Below are positions 1 through 8,702 of a stretch of DNA of 64,000 bases, piece after piece (position 1 is the first letter of the stretch; the number at the start of each line of letters is the position of its first letter). Origin of the DNA: Melioribacter sp051488665. GTDB lineage: Bacteria; Bacteroidota; Ignavibacteria; Ignavibacteriales; Melioribacteraceae. The notes beneath the pieces are model-generated. The model was given only the letters and a program-made list of their open reading frames with translations, was not told where the DNA came from and made no database searches. The DNA lies in assembly GCF_051488665.1 (NCBI RefSeq), contig NZ_JBPSEG010000005.1, positions 124,001 through 188,000 of the forward strand, written 5' to 3'. The position numbers and the translations under genes were made by a program.

Positions 1-252
1 ATGACCGAAGAGTTCGCTTTCCAGAAGAGTTTCGGGAATGGCTCCGCAGTTGACGCTTACCAGCGGCTTGTCGGAACGTTTACTGTAACCGTGTATTGCT
101 CTTGCAAATACTTCTTTGCCCACGCCGCTCTCGCCGGTTATCAATACGGTAATGTCGCTCTGCGCCACCTGCATCGTTATATCAATCAGGTCTCGGATCT
201 CTTTCGACTTACCAATTATGCCGTATTTCTTCTGGAATTCTTCTATCTGCAT
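1..252 (-). CDS. Sigma-54-dependent response/enhancer-binding regulator, N-terminal part of AAA+ domain (truncated by window edge)
   Basis: Only the first 84 codons are in the window; the gene runs off the left edge. The product starts MQIEEFQKKYGIIGKSKE and goes straight into a sigma-54 activator ATPase domain. It contains a Walker A motif GESGVGKE and the conserved VSVNCGAIPETLLESELFGH segment, and stops just before the expected GAFTGA loop. Such proteins hydrolyse ATP to remodel sigma-54 RNA polymerase. There is almost no room for an N-terminal sensory domain, so it resembles short activators of the PspF type, regulated by partner proteins. The start is the ATG 63 nt downstream of the MBL-fold gene on the same strand, so the two may be cotranscribed. 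Family is clear; target genes are unknown. Confidence 0.85.
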   Translation of the reverse strand, partial: MQIEEFQKKYGIIGKSKEIRDLIDITMQVAQSDITVLITGESGVGKEVFARAIHGYSKRSDKPLVSVNCGAIPETLLESELFGH

Positions 253-315
253 TTTTCAATTATTTTTGAGTCTGATAATATAATAAAAGCTCCGTTTTCT
301 TGTGTCTCTTTTTTT

Positions 316-1089
316 TTACCCCAGGTTCTCTGTTAATCCGTCCCGGCAGATAATTATTTTTTCCCTTATCGATTCGTCCAGGCTTTCGTACCATTCTATC
401 AATTCGCCTAATTTTTCGTCCTCAATGTGAGTAACGAACATTTTACCCGGCTTTATGTCTTTAAAAGCGCGATACAAATCCCCGGGTTCGATATGGGCAG
501 CTTCCGTTATAAAAATATCCGGTTTTATATTGTCAAACAGATACAGGTCGTCGGAACCGCCTACATCCGAAGTATAAACTATCGATTGATCGGCGACGGT
601 AATTAAAACGCTCGACGACACAAACATCGATTCGGGATAGAATTCAATGTCTCCTTTGGGATAGATGTGAGAGTTTTGCCTGGCTACAAAACTGAAATCA
701 TCCGCCACATTAACTTTTTCCGCAAGGCGATAACCGATAATCTTTAAATTAAAGCCCAAGGTTTCCGGAAACATATAAACGTAATAAAGGAGATTAATCA
801 ACGGTTCGACGAGATTCTTGTGAGTGAAAAGGGTGAGTTCCGACTTTCGTCCCGAAATTTTCATCTGTGTAATCAATGCGCCTATTCCGGTAAAATGGTC
901 GGCGTGATAATGAGTAAAAAGAATACCGTTAATCGAATTAAAATCGAGAGATGAATTCATTAATGCTTTAGCCGCTCCGTCTCCGGCGTCAATCAATAAA
1001 TTGAACCCGGGAGTTTCGAAATATAACGAAGTATGAAACCGTTCTCTGCTCGTTTTTCCGGAACCCGTGCCCAGAAATATGATTTTCAT
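316..1089 (-). CDS. MBL-fold metallo-hydrolase, RNase Z-like
   Basis: A 257-residue metallo-beta-lactamase-fold hydrolase. The N-terminus MKIIFLGTGSGKTSRERFHT is typical of the RNase Z/arylsulfatase-like branch, where an early beta strand is followed by GTG or GTS. The metal-binding motif THYHADH gives His60, His62, Asp64 and His65; further ligands are probably Asp of SDVGGSD and His of VTHIEDE. At 257 residues it is shorter than typical tRNase Z (about 305), and no flexible exosite arm is obvious, so tRNA processing cannot be assumed; phosphodiesterase or sulfatase-like activity is equally possible. It has no signal peptide, so it is cytoplasmic. It reads divergently from rimO across a 62-nt gap and towards the sigma-54 regulator gene. 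Confidence 0.85.
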   Translation of the reverse strand: MKIIFLGTGSGKTSRERFHTSLYFETPGFNLLIDAGDGAAKALMNSSLDFNSINGILFTHYHADHFTGIGALITQMKISGRKSELTLFTHKNLVEPLINLLYYVYMFPETLGFNLKIIGYRLAEKVNVADDFSFVARQNSHIYPKGDIEFYPESMFVSSSVLITVADQSIVYTSDVGGSDDLYLFDNIKPDIFITEAAHIEPGDLYRAFKDIKPGKMFVTHIEDEKLGELIEWYESLDESIREKIIICRDGLTENLG

Positions 1090-1178
1090 AATTTCACCGA
1101 GTTATTATTTAACTTAATTTCTAATTGCACTAACAAATCGCTATTTTTGTTATGCTTAAACAAAAAGAAAGACCGGAA

Positions 1179-2468
1179 ATGTCAAAGAAAGAGAAAATAT
1201 CCGTAATAACTTTAGGATGTTCGAAAAATACAGTGGATTCTGAACGCCTCATGAACCAGCTCAAAATAAACGATTTTGAACTGACCGACAACCCTGATAA
1301 TGCGGATTCCGTCATAATAAACACATGCGGTTTTATCGAAGCCGCAAAAGAAGAATCGATAAATACGATTTTATCCGCCATTGAACTTAAGAAAAAAGGC
1401 CGATTAAAAAAAGTGGTCGTTTCAGGATGCCTTTCCGAAAGGTATATGGACGATCTGAAAAAAGAAATTCCGGAAGTGGACGCTTATTTCGGCACGGAAG
1501 CTTACGAAGAAGTCGTAAGGGAATTCGGCGGAAATCTGAAATACGAACTGCTCGGCGAACGACTCCTTACCACGCCCAAACATTTTGCATACCTTAAGAT
1601 TTCCGAAGGATGCGACAACCCCTGCTCGTTTTGCGCCATTCCGTTGATGCGCGGCAAACATAAAACCAAACCGATGGAAGAGCTGATTGCCGAAGCAGAA
1701 AAACTGAGCAGCCAGGGCGTTAAAGAATTGATTTTAATAGGACAGGATACTACCGACTACGGCGTCGATCTCTACGGCAGGAGAAATATTGCCGAGCTGA
1801 TAAACAGGCTTTCGGAGATAAAATCGATCGAATGGATAAGACTAATGTACGCTTATCCGTCCCATTTCCCGGAAAGTTTAATTGAAACAATAGCCTCAAA
1901 TCCGAAAGTTTGCAAATATATCGACATTCCTCTGCAGCACATATCCGACAACGTTCTCAAATCGATGAGACGCGGAATTACGAAGCGACGCACGCTGGAA
2001 CTGCTGAATAAACTGCGCGGCTCGATTCCGGAATTAACTTTGAGGACAACTTTTATAACAGGATATCCGGCGGAAACCGACGCCGATTTCGAAGAGCTCG
2101 TCAATTTTGTTAAAGAATTCGAGTTCGAACGGTTCGGCGTTTTTACTTACTCGATAGAAGAAAATACGCCCAGCTATCTGCTCGGCGACCCGCATTCCGA
2201 AGAAGTAAAAGAAAAACGAAAAAACATATTAATGGAAATTCAAAAAGACATTTCGTACCGCCGAAACGAAAAATCGGTCGGGAAAACCGTGAAGGTCTTA
2301 ATCGATTCTTACGAAAACGGAGTCTATATCGGAAGAACCGAAAGTGACGCGCCCGAAGTCGATTGCGAAGTGTTTGTCGAAACCAATGAAAAACTCGAGA
2401 TCGGCAATTTTTATGATACCGTAATTTATGATTGCAACGAGTATGATTTATTTGCTAAATTAGTTTAA
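1179..2468 (+). CDS. rimO: Ribosomal protein S12 methylthiotransferase RimO
   Basis: Radical SAM methylthiotransferase that modifies an aspartate of ribosomal protein S12. The order is UPF0004 domain, radical SAM domain and C-terminal TRAM domain. Counting from the upstream ATG at 1152, the UPF0004 cluster cysteines are 23 (LGCSKNTVDSE), 59 (NTCGF) and 93 (SGCLSER), and the radical SAM cysteines are 154, 158 and 161 (CDNPCSFC, a CxxxCxxC motif). The LGCSKNxVDSE signature and the IPLMRG segment separate RimO from MiaB. I place the start at ATG 1179 (MSKKEKISVITLGC), as in relatives; the in-frame ATG at 1152 would add nine residues. The gene is followed after 17 nt by the GWxTD-protein gene on the same strand. 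Confidence 0.95.
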   Translation: MSKKEKISVITLGCSKNTVDSERLMNQLKINDFELTDNPDNADSVIINTCGFIEAAKEESINTILSAIELKKKGRLKKVVVSGCLSERYMDDLKKEIPEVDAYFGTEAYEEVVREFGGNLKYELLGERLLTTPKHFAYLKISEGCDNPCSFCAIPLMRGKHKTKPMEELIAEAEKLSSQGVKELILIGQDTTDYGVDLYGRRNIAELINRLSEIKSIEWIRLMYAYPSHFPESLIETIASNPKVCKYIDIPLQHISDNVLKSMRRGITKRRTLELLNKLRGSIPELTLRTTFITGYPAETDADFEELVNFVKEFEFERFGVFTYSIEENTPSYLLGDPHSEEVKEKRKNILMEIQKDISYRRNEKSVGKTVKVLIDSYENGVYIGRTESDAPEVDCEVFVETNEKLEIGNFYDTVIYDCNEYDLFAKLV

Positions 2469-2485
2469 AATTATCGGGATGTAAG

Positions 2486-3766
2486 ATGAAGCGCTTCGTG
2501 TTTTTATTTATTTGCCTGGCATATACAATCTCGGCGCAGGTGGAATCTTCGGAAGACGTTAATATCAGCAAATTCGAACCCGTTTTTTATACCGATTTCG
2601 TTCAATACAAAACAGCAGACGACACAAACAAAATCCGCCTCGATGTTTTTTTCCAGGTGCCTTATGCAAATATTCAGTTCGTTAAAAGGGGCAATGCGTT
2701 TTACGCCGAATACAATTTATCCGTAATCTTTTACGAAGCCGAATCCGACAAGGTAATTTTTGAGCGGATCTGGAAAGAAAGAATTTCAACTACCGATTTC
2801 GACGAGACGATTTCAAGAAAAAACTTCAACATGTCCTATAAATCTTTTCATCTTAACCCGGGAAATTATAAAATAAAATGCATGCTCGAAGACACCGATT
2901 CAAGAAAAACGCATTCTTATACATATAACGTATCGGCAGAGAAATTCAATAGCAATCTGGCGGCGAGCGGATTATTGCTGGTTAAAGAAATTTTGAAAAA
3001 TGAAAACGGCGATGTTATTGTGCCGAACGTCTCCAGAATTGTAACCAACAAAGACACTACTCTTAGATTTTATTACGAGATTTATTCTTCCGGTACTTCG
3101 AACGCGGAAATAACTTATCTGCTTGAGCACCTCGACAGCGAAAACAAAATTGAAGAGAAGAGATCAATAGACATTAAAGAGGGTACAACCACGGTTTATG
3201 ATTCTTTGAGCACATTGAATTTTGTTCTCGGCACGTACAAATTAACAATGACAATCAAAGATATTAACCGTAACATCAGCGCGGAGACCCGGAAGATCGT
3301 ATTGTCAAAAATTACGGGATTGCCGAACTCGATAACGGATATCGACAAGGCAATCGAGCAGATGATTTACATCGCCTCGCCCGCCGATCTGGCATATATA
3401 AAAGAAGGCAAAACCTACGAAGAACGACTGATGAGATTCCTGGCATTCTGGGACAAGAAAAAGCCGAATCCCAAAATGACCGTAAATCCCATTATGAACG
3501 AATATTACAGAAGAGTCGAATACGCGAACAAAAATTTCAAAGCGTTCGGAAACGAAGGCTGGCGCACGGACATGGGTATGATTTACATTACATTCGGACC
3601 TCCCAGTTACGTCGAGCGTCATCCGTTCGACCCGAATTCCAAACCGTACGAAATATGGGATTATTACGAACTTAACCGTTCGTTTGTATTCGTAGACCAA
3701 ACCGGATTTGGCGATTACAGACTACTCAATCCCGATTACAGCCGATGGCCCGGGTACCGCTATTGA
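2486..3766 (+). CDS. GWxTD domain-containing protein, exported
   Basis: A 426-residue protein with a signal peptide (MKRFVFLFICLAYTISAQ) and a C-terminal GWxTD domain, visible as GWRTDMGMIYITFGPP near residue 357. GWxTD proteins are widespread in the Bacteroidota, Ignavibacteria and some Acidobacteria; their biochemical role is not settled. The middle part looks like tandem beta-sandwich segments (for example residues 165-270). The C-terminus has the family-typical segment PYEIWDYYELNRSFVFVD. It probably forms a short operon with rimO. Its stop codon overlaps by 7 nt with the end of the convergent FecR-like gene. Location is likely periplasmic or outer-membrane associated. Confidence 0.85.
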   Translation: MKRFVFLFICLAYTISAQVESSEDVNISKFEPVFYTDFVQYKTADDTNKIRLDVFFQVPYANIQFVKRGNAFYAEYNLSVIFYEAESDKVIFERIWKERISTTDFDETISRKNFNMSYKSFHLNPGNYKIKCMLEDTDSRKTHSYTYNVSAEKFNSNLAASGLLLVKEILKNENGDVIVPNVSRIVTNKDTTLRFYYEIYSSGTSNAEITYLLEHLDSENKIEEKRSIDIKEGTTTVYDSLSTLNFVLGTYKLTMTIKDINRNISAETRKIVLSKITGLPNSITDIDKAIEQMIYIASPADLAYIKEGKTYEERLMRFLAFWDKKKPNPKMTVNPIMNEYYRRVEYANKNFKAFGNEGWRTDMGMIYITFGPPSYVERHPFDPNSKPYEIWDYYELNRSFVFVDQTGFGDYRLLNPDYSRWPGYRY

Positions 3767-4455
3767 GAAACATCCGCCATCTTCTCTTTCAACAGCCGGC
3801 TGATTTTTTCCAGACGACTTAAATTGCCGGAATCAATTTTATATTTCGCAATGTCGTTTATTTCCTCGGCTGCCTCGTTAAGCAAATTCATATCGATCAT
3901 CATTTCCACAAAATAGAGACGGTCGTCTATCCGCTCTCTGGTAGCGGGATATTTTCTGTAGGTTTCTTTAGCCAATAAAATCGCCGATTCTTTATATCCG
4001 TTTTTGACCAGCTGTTTTGCTCCGTTTATTTTTTTTAAGCCGAGCAAAACCGATTCGTCCGTTCCGGTTTCCGGCTTACGATTATCGATTTTTTCTCCGT
4101 AGACTGCTGTATTCCGGGTTTTGCCGTCGGATTTAGCAGGACGGATATTTTTAATTTCATCGGCGGCTAATGCCAGCAAAAGCTCGTTGAGCGTCATTTT
4201 CTTTATATTGTTTATTCCGAGCGCGGAGTTGTCTTCAAGTACGAATCCGGAAGCGCCGCTTTTCAAATAGACGGATGAATTTTCTCCCGTAACAATTATA
4301 TCCGCGCCTTTCAGTTTCATTCCCGGTTTTACCGGCGCCCATGTTTCTTCGGAAGCTTCGAGAACCTTAACGTCTCCCCTTACTTTTTCAACTTCAAAAA
4401 CCTGCGCCGTTAGAGGCAGCGTAAAAATCATCATTATTATAAAAAATCTTTTCAT
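3760..4455 (-). CDS. FecR-like exported protein
   Basis: A 231-residue protein with a cleavable signal peptide (MKRFFIIMMIFTLPLTAQ). Residues about 20-90 look like a FecR-type domain: a VRGDVKV strand, W.PVKPGMKLKGADII, a GENSSVYLK strand, and an ALGINNI/L strand. Residues from about 125 onward are alpha-helical and may form TPR-like repeats (KQLVKNGYKESAILLAKET and following). The domain is usually periplasmic, but with no inner-membrane segment this is not an anti-sigma FecR. It has a good ribosome binding site (AGGAGGAAAATT before ATG) and follows the barrel/transglutaminase gene by 14 nt, so they are probably cotranscribed. Exact function unknown. Confidence 0.7.
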   Translation of the reverse strand: MKRFFIIMMIFTLPLTAQVFEVEKVRGDVKVLEASEETWAPVKPGMKLKGADIIVTGENSSVYLKSGASGFVLEDNSALGINNIKKMTLNELLLALAADEIKNIRPAKSDGKTRNTAVYGEKIDNRKPETGTDESVLLGLKKINGAKQLVKNGYKESAILLAKETYRKYPATRERIDDRLYFVEMMIDMNLLNEAAEEINDIAKYKIDSGNLSRLEKISRLLKEKMADVSQ

Positions 4456-4469
4456 TCTAATTTTCCTCC

Positions 4470-6476
4470 TTAATAAATATCGATTATGACGACAGTGCCT
4501 TTAGAGAGCCCCAAATTTTCAATAGCCTCGGCGTTAAATTTATCGGCTCCGGCAGACCAGGCGTCGTCAAATCCGGTTAATACCGTTGTTTCGATGGGAA
4601 TCCATATCTGATCGATTCCTTCCTGATTTTTTCGCACTACAATTTTGTTATCGTTATTTGTTATTTTGAATAATTCCGAAGGCGACAATTCCGTGTTCGC
4701 CAATAAATTGACATGACTGACTCCGCCTGGATTTTTGTAGTCGACAAAAGCCGTCTGAATTCCGATGCTTTCCAGCATCGAAGAAAAACCGACGCTCAAA
4801 TCGTCGCAGTCTCCGCCTTTGAGTTCGATGGTTTCGTGAGGGAATTGGACCCGTTCCGTGCTCGCTCTCGGGTCGGAAACATATTCCATATTGCGTGAAA
4901 ATTCCTCGTAAAGAATTTTAATTTTACTGAAAACGTCGTCTGTCATTTCGCGGGGATATTTATTCAGAATTTCTCTCGAATACTTATTCGAAAAGTCGAA
5001 ATCTTTTCTGACGAAATAAATCAGATTGTACACATTGCCGTCCCAGCTGTTTTTATCGTGCTCCAGAACTGGTTTGCGAATATAATCGTCCGGTTCCGAT
5101 TTATCAGTATAAAGATAAAAATCCGCTTGTTCGATCTTTCTCTTGTCCGCGTCGGCGTTCGACACAATAGTGTAAAATCCGATATCGACGGTATCGCCGG
5201 GCAATATTTTAACCGAGGGCGAAAATATCGGTTCGTTGTTAATATTTTTTATGTAACTCGCAGGTCGAACTTCGATTATTTCGTCCGACAGGTTAACCGC
5301 CTTCCCGATTGCAAACGGTTTGTCCAAATAGATTTCCGAAAGCGTAGGATAAATATCGGAGACTACAGATACGTCGATAAATTTAACAAGCTGTTTGTTA
5401 TTGAAACTCAAAGCCAGATTAAAATTCACAAAAGCCCTATCCTCGCTGTAAGGATTATTAAATAAACTGTAGAGTCCGTCGTTTAAAAGCGACTCCGTTG
5501 TTTTAGAAGTATTATTCGAAAGATATTTAATACCGCCCGCCGAAATCGTATATCCCTCCTTTGAAAAAGCAAACGACGGCATGACCGCCGATATAAACGG
5601 ATTCCTGAATTTGTCGTGCGTTAATAAAACGCCGGCGGCAACAGTGCCTCCCGCAAAATCGAACGAATAATTTAAACCGGCATAAGAAGCTTTGTATTTA
5701 TCGAATCCGTATTCATATCCGAACTTGGTCATAAAACCCGATGCGCTGCTCAATTGAAGCGCGGCATGAATGCCCTTTTCGGACTTTAAGGAATAGAGAC
5801 GGCTTATTTCGCCCGCATTGTCTTCCCTGCTGATAAACAAATTAATGGTTGAAACCGAAAAAGAAATCATGTCATTCAGAAAAACGTCTGCGCCTACATC
5901 TCCTCGCCAATAATTATTGGTCAATTTTTCTTCTTTAATCGAGATATAATTTACGCTGTCGGTGTAAAACAGAACCGGCGATTCCTCTCTAAAAGTTTGT
6001 TCAAAATACCTTAAAGAAAATCCCAAATTAACGCTCGAAGAAATTTTATAAGAGTAACCCAGTCCGAATTTTTCCGAGTAATTTAATTCGGTTTTCAGGT
6101 TGGCAATTGTATCCGGCAGTTGAATAGTCGAGCTGCTCTTGATAATAAAATTTTGCGCTATGCCGGGACTGTAGCGGAAATAAAAATTATGTTCGCCGAA
6201 TGTTTTAGAGAACGAAAGTGAATAGAGATTCGAATTGAAACGGTTATCGTTGCGAAAGGCAAAAGACGCCGTCAATTCGAAATCCTCGGTATTCGAAAAA
6301 TTCGATATGTTGCTTTCCAATCCGTTCATGCGAAACCCGCCCGTGCTGTTCAGATAACCGTAATTATCGACGCTTTGTTGAGCGTATAAAATATTCTGTC
6401 CCAAAGGCAGAAATAACGCTTCAAGGCAGATCGATACGAATATTATGAATGCTTTCCGAAACGATATAAGAGTCAT
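4470..6476 (-). CDS. Outer-membrane barrel-like protein with C-terminal transglutaminase-like domain
   Basis: About 668 residues. After a signal sequence come 300 or so residues of alternating aromatic/polar strands (FYFRYSPGIAQ, LGFSLRYFEQ, TKFGYEYGF) resembling PorV/PorQ-type outer-membrane barrels. A linker with a SdrD/Ig-like strand region (about 365-450) follows. The C-terminus is a transglutaminase/peptidase-like domain with Cys558 in GGDCDDLS, His589 in GVSHVNLL, and a following WIPIETT strand. Family knowledge says such domains can be proteases, ligases or inactive. The ATG at 6476 is preferred over the TTG at 6479. The first 56 nt overlap the end of the upstream lipoprotein gene, which is long for an overlap and suggests translational coupling. 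The barrel assignment is from pattern only. Confidence 0.7.
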   Translation of the reverse strand: MTLISFRKAFIIFVSICLEALFLPLGQNILYAQQSVDNYGYLNSTGGFRMNGLESNISNFSNTEDFELTASFAFRNDNRFNSNLYSLSFSKTFGEHNFYFRYSPGIAQNFIIKSSSTIQLPDTIANLKTELNYSEKFGLGYSYKISSSVNLGFSLRYFEQTFREESPVLFYTDSVNYISIKEEKLTNNYWRGDVGADVFLNDMISFSVSTINLFISREDNAGEISRLYSLKSEKGIHAALQLSSASGFMTKFGYEYGFDKYKASYAGLNYSFDFAGGTVAAGVLLTHDKFRNPFISAVMPSFAFSKEGYTISAGGIKYLSNNTSKTTESLLNDGLYSLFNNPYSEDRAFVNFNLALSFNNKQLVKFIDVSVVSDIYPTLSEIYLDKPFAIGKAVNLSDEIIEVRPASYIKNINNEPIFSPSVKILPGDTVDIGFYTIVSNADADKRKIEQADFYLYTDKSEPDDYIRKPVLEHDKNSWDGNVYNLIYFVRKDFDFSNKYSREILNKYPREMTDDVFSKIKILYEEFSRNMEYVSDPRASTERVQFPHETIELKGGDCDDLSVGFSSMLESIGIQTAFVDYKNPGGVSHVNLLANTELSPSELFKITNNDNKIVVRKNQEGIDQIWIPIETTVLTGFDDAWSAGADKFNAEAIENLGLSKGTVVIIDIY

Positions 6477-7308
6477 CAATAAATTTATCTATGTTTTCTA
6501 TTTTTCTGATAAAACTGATTACGAGCGAGCGGTTATTCTCGGTAATAATATTCCTAAAAACATTTAGCGGCATTTTCATAATACCGTTGTCATTTCCCCT
6601 CACTCTCATTAGCGGATTAATTTCCCCGCCGGAATTAATTGCGGCAAAAACTATTTCAACGCGCCCGCGTCCTTCGGGATTCCATTCGAGTTCAAAGTAT
6701 GCATCCCGGTCATCTCTGTTTCCGATTAACCTGACTCTGCCCGTAATTTCAGAAGGAGTAGGTATATCGAACTCAATATTCTGCTGGTGATGACCGTTCA
6801 TTGCTTTGAAACTCACTTTATTCGCATACGGAAAGCGGTTCATCCTCCCCATCATGTCCATCATATGCTGCGACGCAAAATATTTAACGCCGAGCAAAGT
6901 GTCTATATAAACCGAACCCATTCTGTATTTGATTTTATGTTCTATTTTGCGCGCCTGAAAATTGTTGAAAAATACGGAACTCATCTGTTTGGTTTTATAT
7001 CCCAGCATGTGACCGTTGCCAGCCTGAACGGGGCTCGATTTATCGTTAAAAATGGCATAATAATATCCTTCCGTCTGAACCGTTCTGAAATTCGTATTGC
7101 GCACGCCCACGACGCTTACGATCACACTTTTGTCGATGTTTCGCTCGACAATGCCGGTGCTGTCGTAATCCGGGTTAGCAGATTCGGCAGGTACCGCTTC
7201 GAACTCGATTTGCGAGTTATTGTCGACTTCCGTCAGTTCGGTCGGCAACGGTTCGCCGCAACCGTAAACAAAAACAATAATCAAAAATATTATTGTAAAA
7301 TTTTTCAT
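6421..7308 (-). CDS. Lipoprotein of unknown function
   Basis: A 295-residue protein with a lipoprotein signal peptide (MKNFTIIFLIIVFVYGCGEP; lipobox VYGC, Cys17). No family is recognised with certainty. The sequence has a beta-rich middle part (YYAIFNDKSSPVQAGNGHMLGYK) and a Met/His-containing stretch MMDMMGRMNRFPYAN followed by MNGHHQQN at about residues 148-178. It has a strong ribosome binding site (CAGGGGAC before the ATG), lies 80 nt downstream of another lipoprotein gene and upstream of the barrel/transglutaminase gene. It is likely anchored to the outer or inner membrane on the periplasmic face and may work with its neighbours; that is inference from position only. Confidence 0.75.
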   Translation of the reverse strand: MKNFTIIFLIIVFVYGCGEPLPTELTEVDNNSQIEFEAVPAESANPDYDSTGIVERNIDKSVIVSVVGVRNTNFRTVQTEGYYYAIFNDKSSPVQAGNGHMLGYKTKQMSSVFFNNFQARKIEHKIKYRMGSVYIDTLLGVKYFASQHMMDMMGRMNRFPYANKVSFKAMNGHHQQNIEFDIPTPSEITGRVRLIGNRDDRDAYFELEWNPEGRGRVEIVFAAINSGGEINPLMRVRGNDNGIMKMPLNVFRNIITENNRSLVISFIRKIENIDKFIDDSYIVSESIHNIRIDLP

Positions 7309-7333
7309 GTCCCCTGACCTGCCTTAAATTATC

Positions 7334-7355
7334 CGAGGAGGCAACCGCCTCCTCG
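7334..7355 (-). terminator. Hairpin terminator between two lipoprotein genes
   Basis: A 9-bp perfect inverted repeat (CGAGGAGGC, loop AACC, GCCTCCTCG) lies 34 nt beyond the stop of the gene ending at 7389 and 26 nt before the start of the gene at 7308. GC-rich stem and AT-rich flanks fit a factor-independent terminator or attenuating hairpin; the trailing T-run on the minus strand (ATAATTT) is short. It may reduce rather than block read-through into the lipoprotein gene. Confidence 0.6.
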
Positions 7356-7388
7356 TAAAATATAACTAATTAACAAAAAGTTAAACAA

Positions 7389-8465
7389 TTATTGAATAAG
7401 ATACGGAATTCCCCACGTCTTTTCTTCTACCGGAGTATCGGTATCTTTAATTACTCCTTGGGGAAGCATATTGACTACGGCATGCATAAAACCGGGCATA
7501 GTATTAGTAACGATTGTCTTTTCGTAAGTGCGTATGTAGTAGGCGCCGTTAAATTGAGTATCAATTAATTCAAATCGTTCTTTGATCCTGTTGCCTTTAT
7601 TGATAACAGAAGCGCCGTGAGTAACCGTAAGGAAATCGGGTTCTTCATAAATACTTTTTACTTCCACGGTAATTGTAACCGGTTCTCTTTTTCTGATATA
7701 AGGAATCATACCGTGCATACCTCTGCTGCCGTATGCATTTCCGTTGCCGTATTGCTGGTTGCCGTGATTTTGATTGCCGGACATTCCCATTCCTCCGTAC
7801 TGACCGTTACCGGGATTTCCGCCGGTCATTGTCTGCTCGCCAGTCATAAGTCTTCTTCCCAGATCGAAGAAGAAATCATTCGGAGAAGTAATTGTAACCG
7901 AATTGCCTTCGAGTGTTGTTAATGTGATTTTAGTAATTTCAATATTATCGGTGGACGTTCCGGCTTCGGGCAGCGACATTCCGATCACTTTCCAGTCAAC
8001 CAGATTATCACCCGTGCTGTCGACGCGTTCGTACTTGATTTTGCGCGTCATAACCGTCGTAAACGGTTTCTTTACAAGAGTGTCGGGTACGTTAGAGCTG
8101 TCGTCCAAAGCGCCGAGTATTAACAATTCTCCTTCGAATCTTTTGGTAAGAATTCCTAAAGCAGTGTCGGCGCCGTATTCTATCTGTAGATCGCGTTCCA
8201 CGAGGTGGATTATCTGTCCCACTCTTAAGGGATAGATTGTTTTTGCAAGGTCTTTCCCCAAAATGTTCATAGCGTCTTCTTCGTTAAAATTGGGTTCGAA
8301 AGAGTTGACCGCCTCGTCTTCATAAGTTATTTTTTCAAGCGCGGCTTTAACCGAAAGTCCCGATTCGGGTTCGGTAATTAAACTGTTGTCGTTACATCCC
8401 GCAAACAATAATGCAAAGAATAATATTGCCGCCGGGATTGCCAAATAAGACCTTCTTACTTTCAT
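7389..8465 (-). CDS. Lipoprotein with Gly/Asn/Met-rich low-complexity segment
   Basis: The start is taken as the ATG at 8465, not the in-frame ATG at 8507, because GGAGGTACAAAATG is an excellent ribosome binding site and the protein then begins with a clean lipoprotein signal (MKVRRSYLAIPAAILFFALL, then FAGC as lipobox). About 358 residues. No family was recognised. Residues about 210-255 form a low-complexity segment rich in Gly, Asn, Met, Gln and His (for example GNGQYGGMGMSGNQNHGNQQ), flanked by beta-rich regions. It is the first gene of the minus-strand envelope cluster. A sigma-54-like promoter lies about 50-65 nt upstream and the REP-like tandem repeat further upstream. Confidence 0.75.
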   Translation of the reverse strand: MKVRRSYLAIPAAILFFALLFAGCNDNSLITEPESGLSVKAALEKITYEDEAVNSFEPNFNEEDAMNILGKDLAKTIYPLRVGQIIHLVERDLQIEYGADTALGILTKRFEGELLILGALDDSSNVPDTLVKKPFTTVMTRKIKYERVDSTGDNLVDWKVIGMSLPEAGTSTDNIEITKITLTTLEGNSVTITSPNDFFFDLGRRLMTGEQTMTGGNPGNGQYGGMGMSGNQNHGNQQYGNGNAYGSRGMHGMIPYIRKREPVTITVEVKSIYEEPDFLTVTHGASVINKGNRIKERFELIDTQFNGAYYIRTYEKTIVTNTMPGFMHAVVNMLPQGVIKDTDTPVEEKTWGIPYLIQ

Positions 8466-8510
8466 TTTGTACCTCCGTTTTTTTGTGATTATGAACAATT
8501 CCGGCATAGA

Positions 8511-8530
8511 AAAGACATATAACGTGCCAA
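8511..8530 (-). promoter_or_regulatory. Candidate sigma-54 (-24/-12) promoter
   Basis: On the minus strand the sequence reads TTGGCACGTTATATGTC. It matches the -24 box TGGCACG perfectly and has GG-N10-GT in place of the consensus GG-N10-GC at -12. Predicted transcription would start near 8503, giving a leader of roughly 38 nt that contains the strong ribosome binding site before the ATG at 8465. Two sigma-54 activator genes are in the window, one encoded just beyond the repeat on the same strand. The imperfect -12 element keeps this a candidate only. Confidence 0.35.
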
Positions 8531-8702
8531 ATTCATTTCCTTAGAAAACGGCTTGAAATCGCACTTTTTGTAAATTTAAATTGCCTGGAAATCCGGCTGA
8601 AAATGCCTGGAAGAAAGAATTCAGTCAAATAAGAGAGTTGAAAAATACCTTTCTTGATTGGACGGGTTTATTTTAATCCGAAGCTATATTTTGCTCTCTC
8701 TC

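Noticed and set aside
1..336. 111-codon plus-strand ORF at the left edge
   Set aside because: It overlaps the minus-strand sigma-54 ATPase, whose Walker A motif is unmistakable; the plus-strand peptide shows no family resemblance.
8465..8507. Upstream start at 8507 for the lipoprotein gene
   Set aside because: It would add 14 charged residues before the signal peptide; the ATG at 8465 has the strong GGAGG site.
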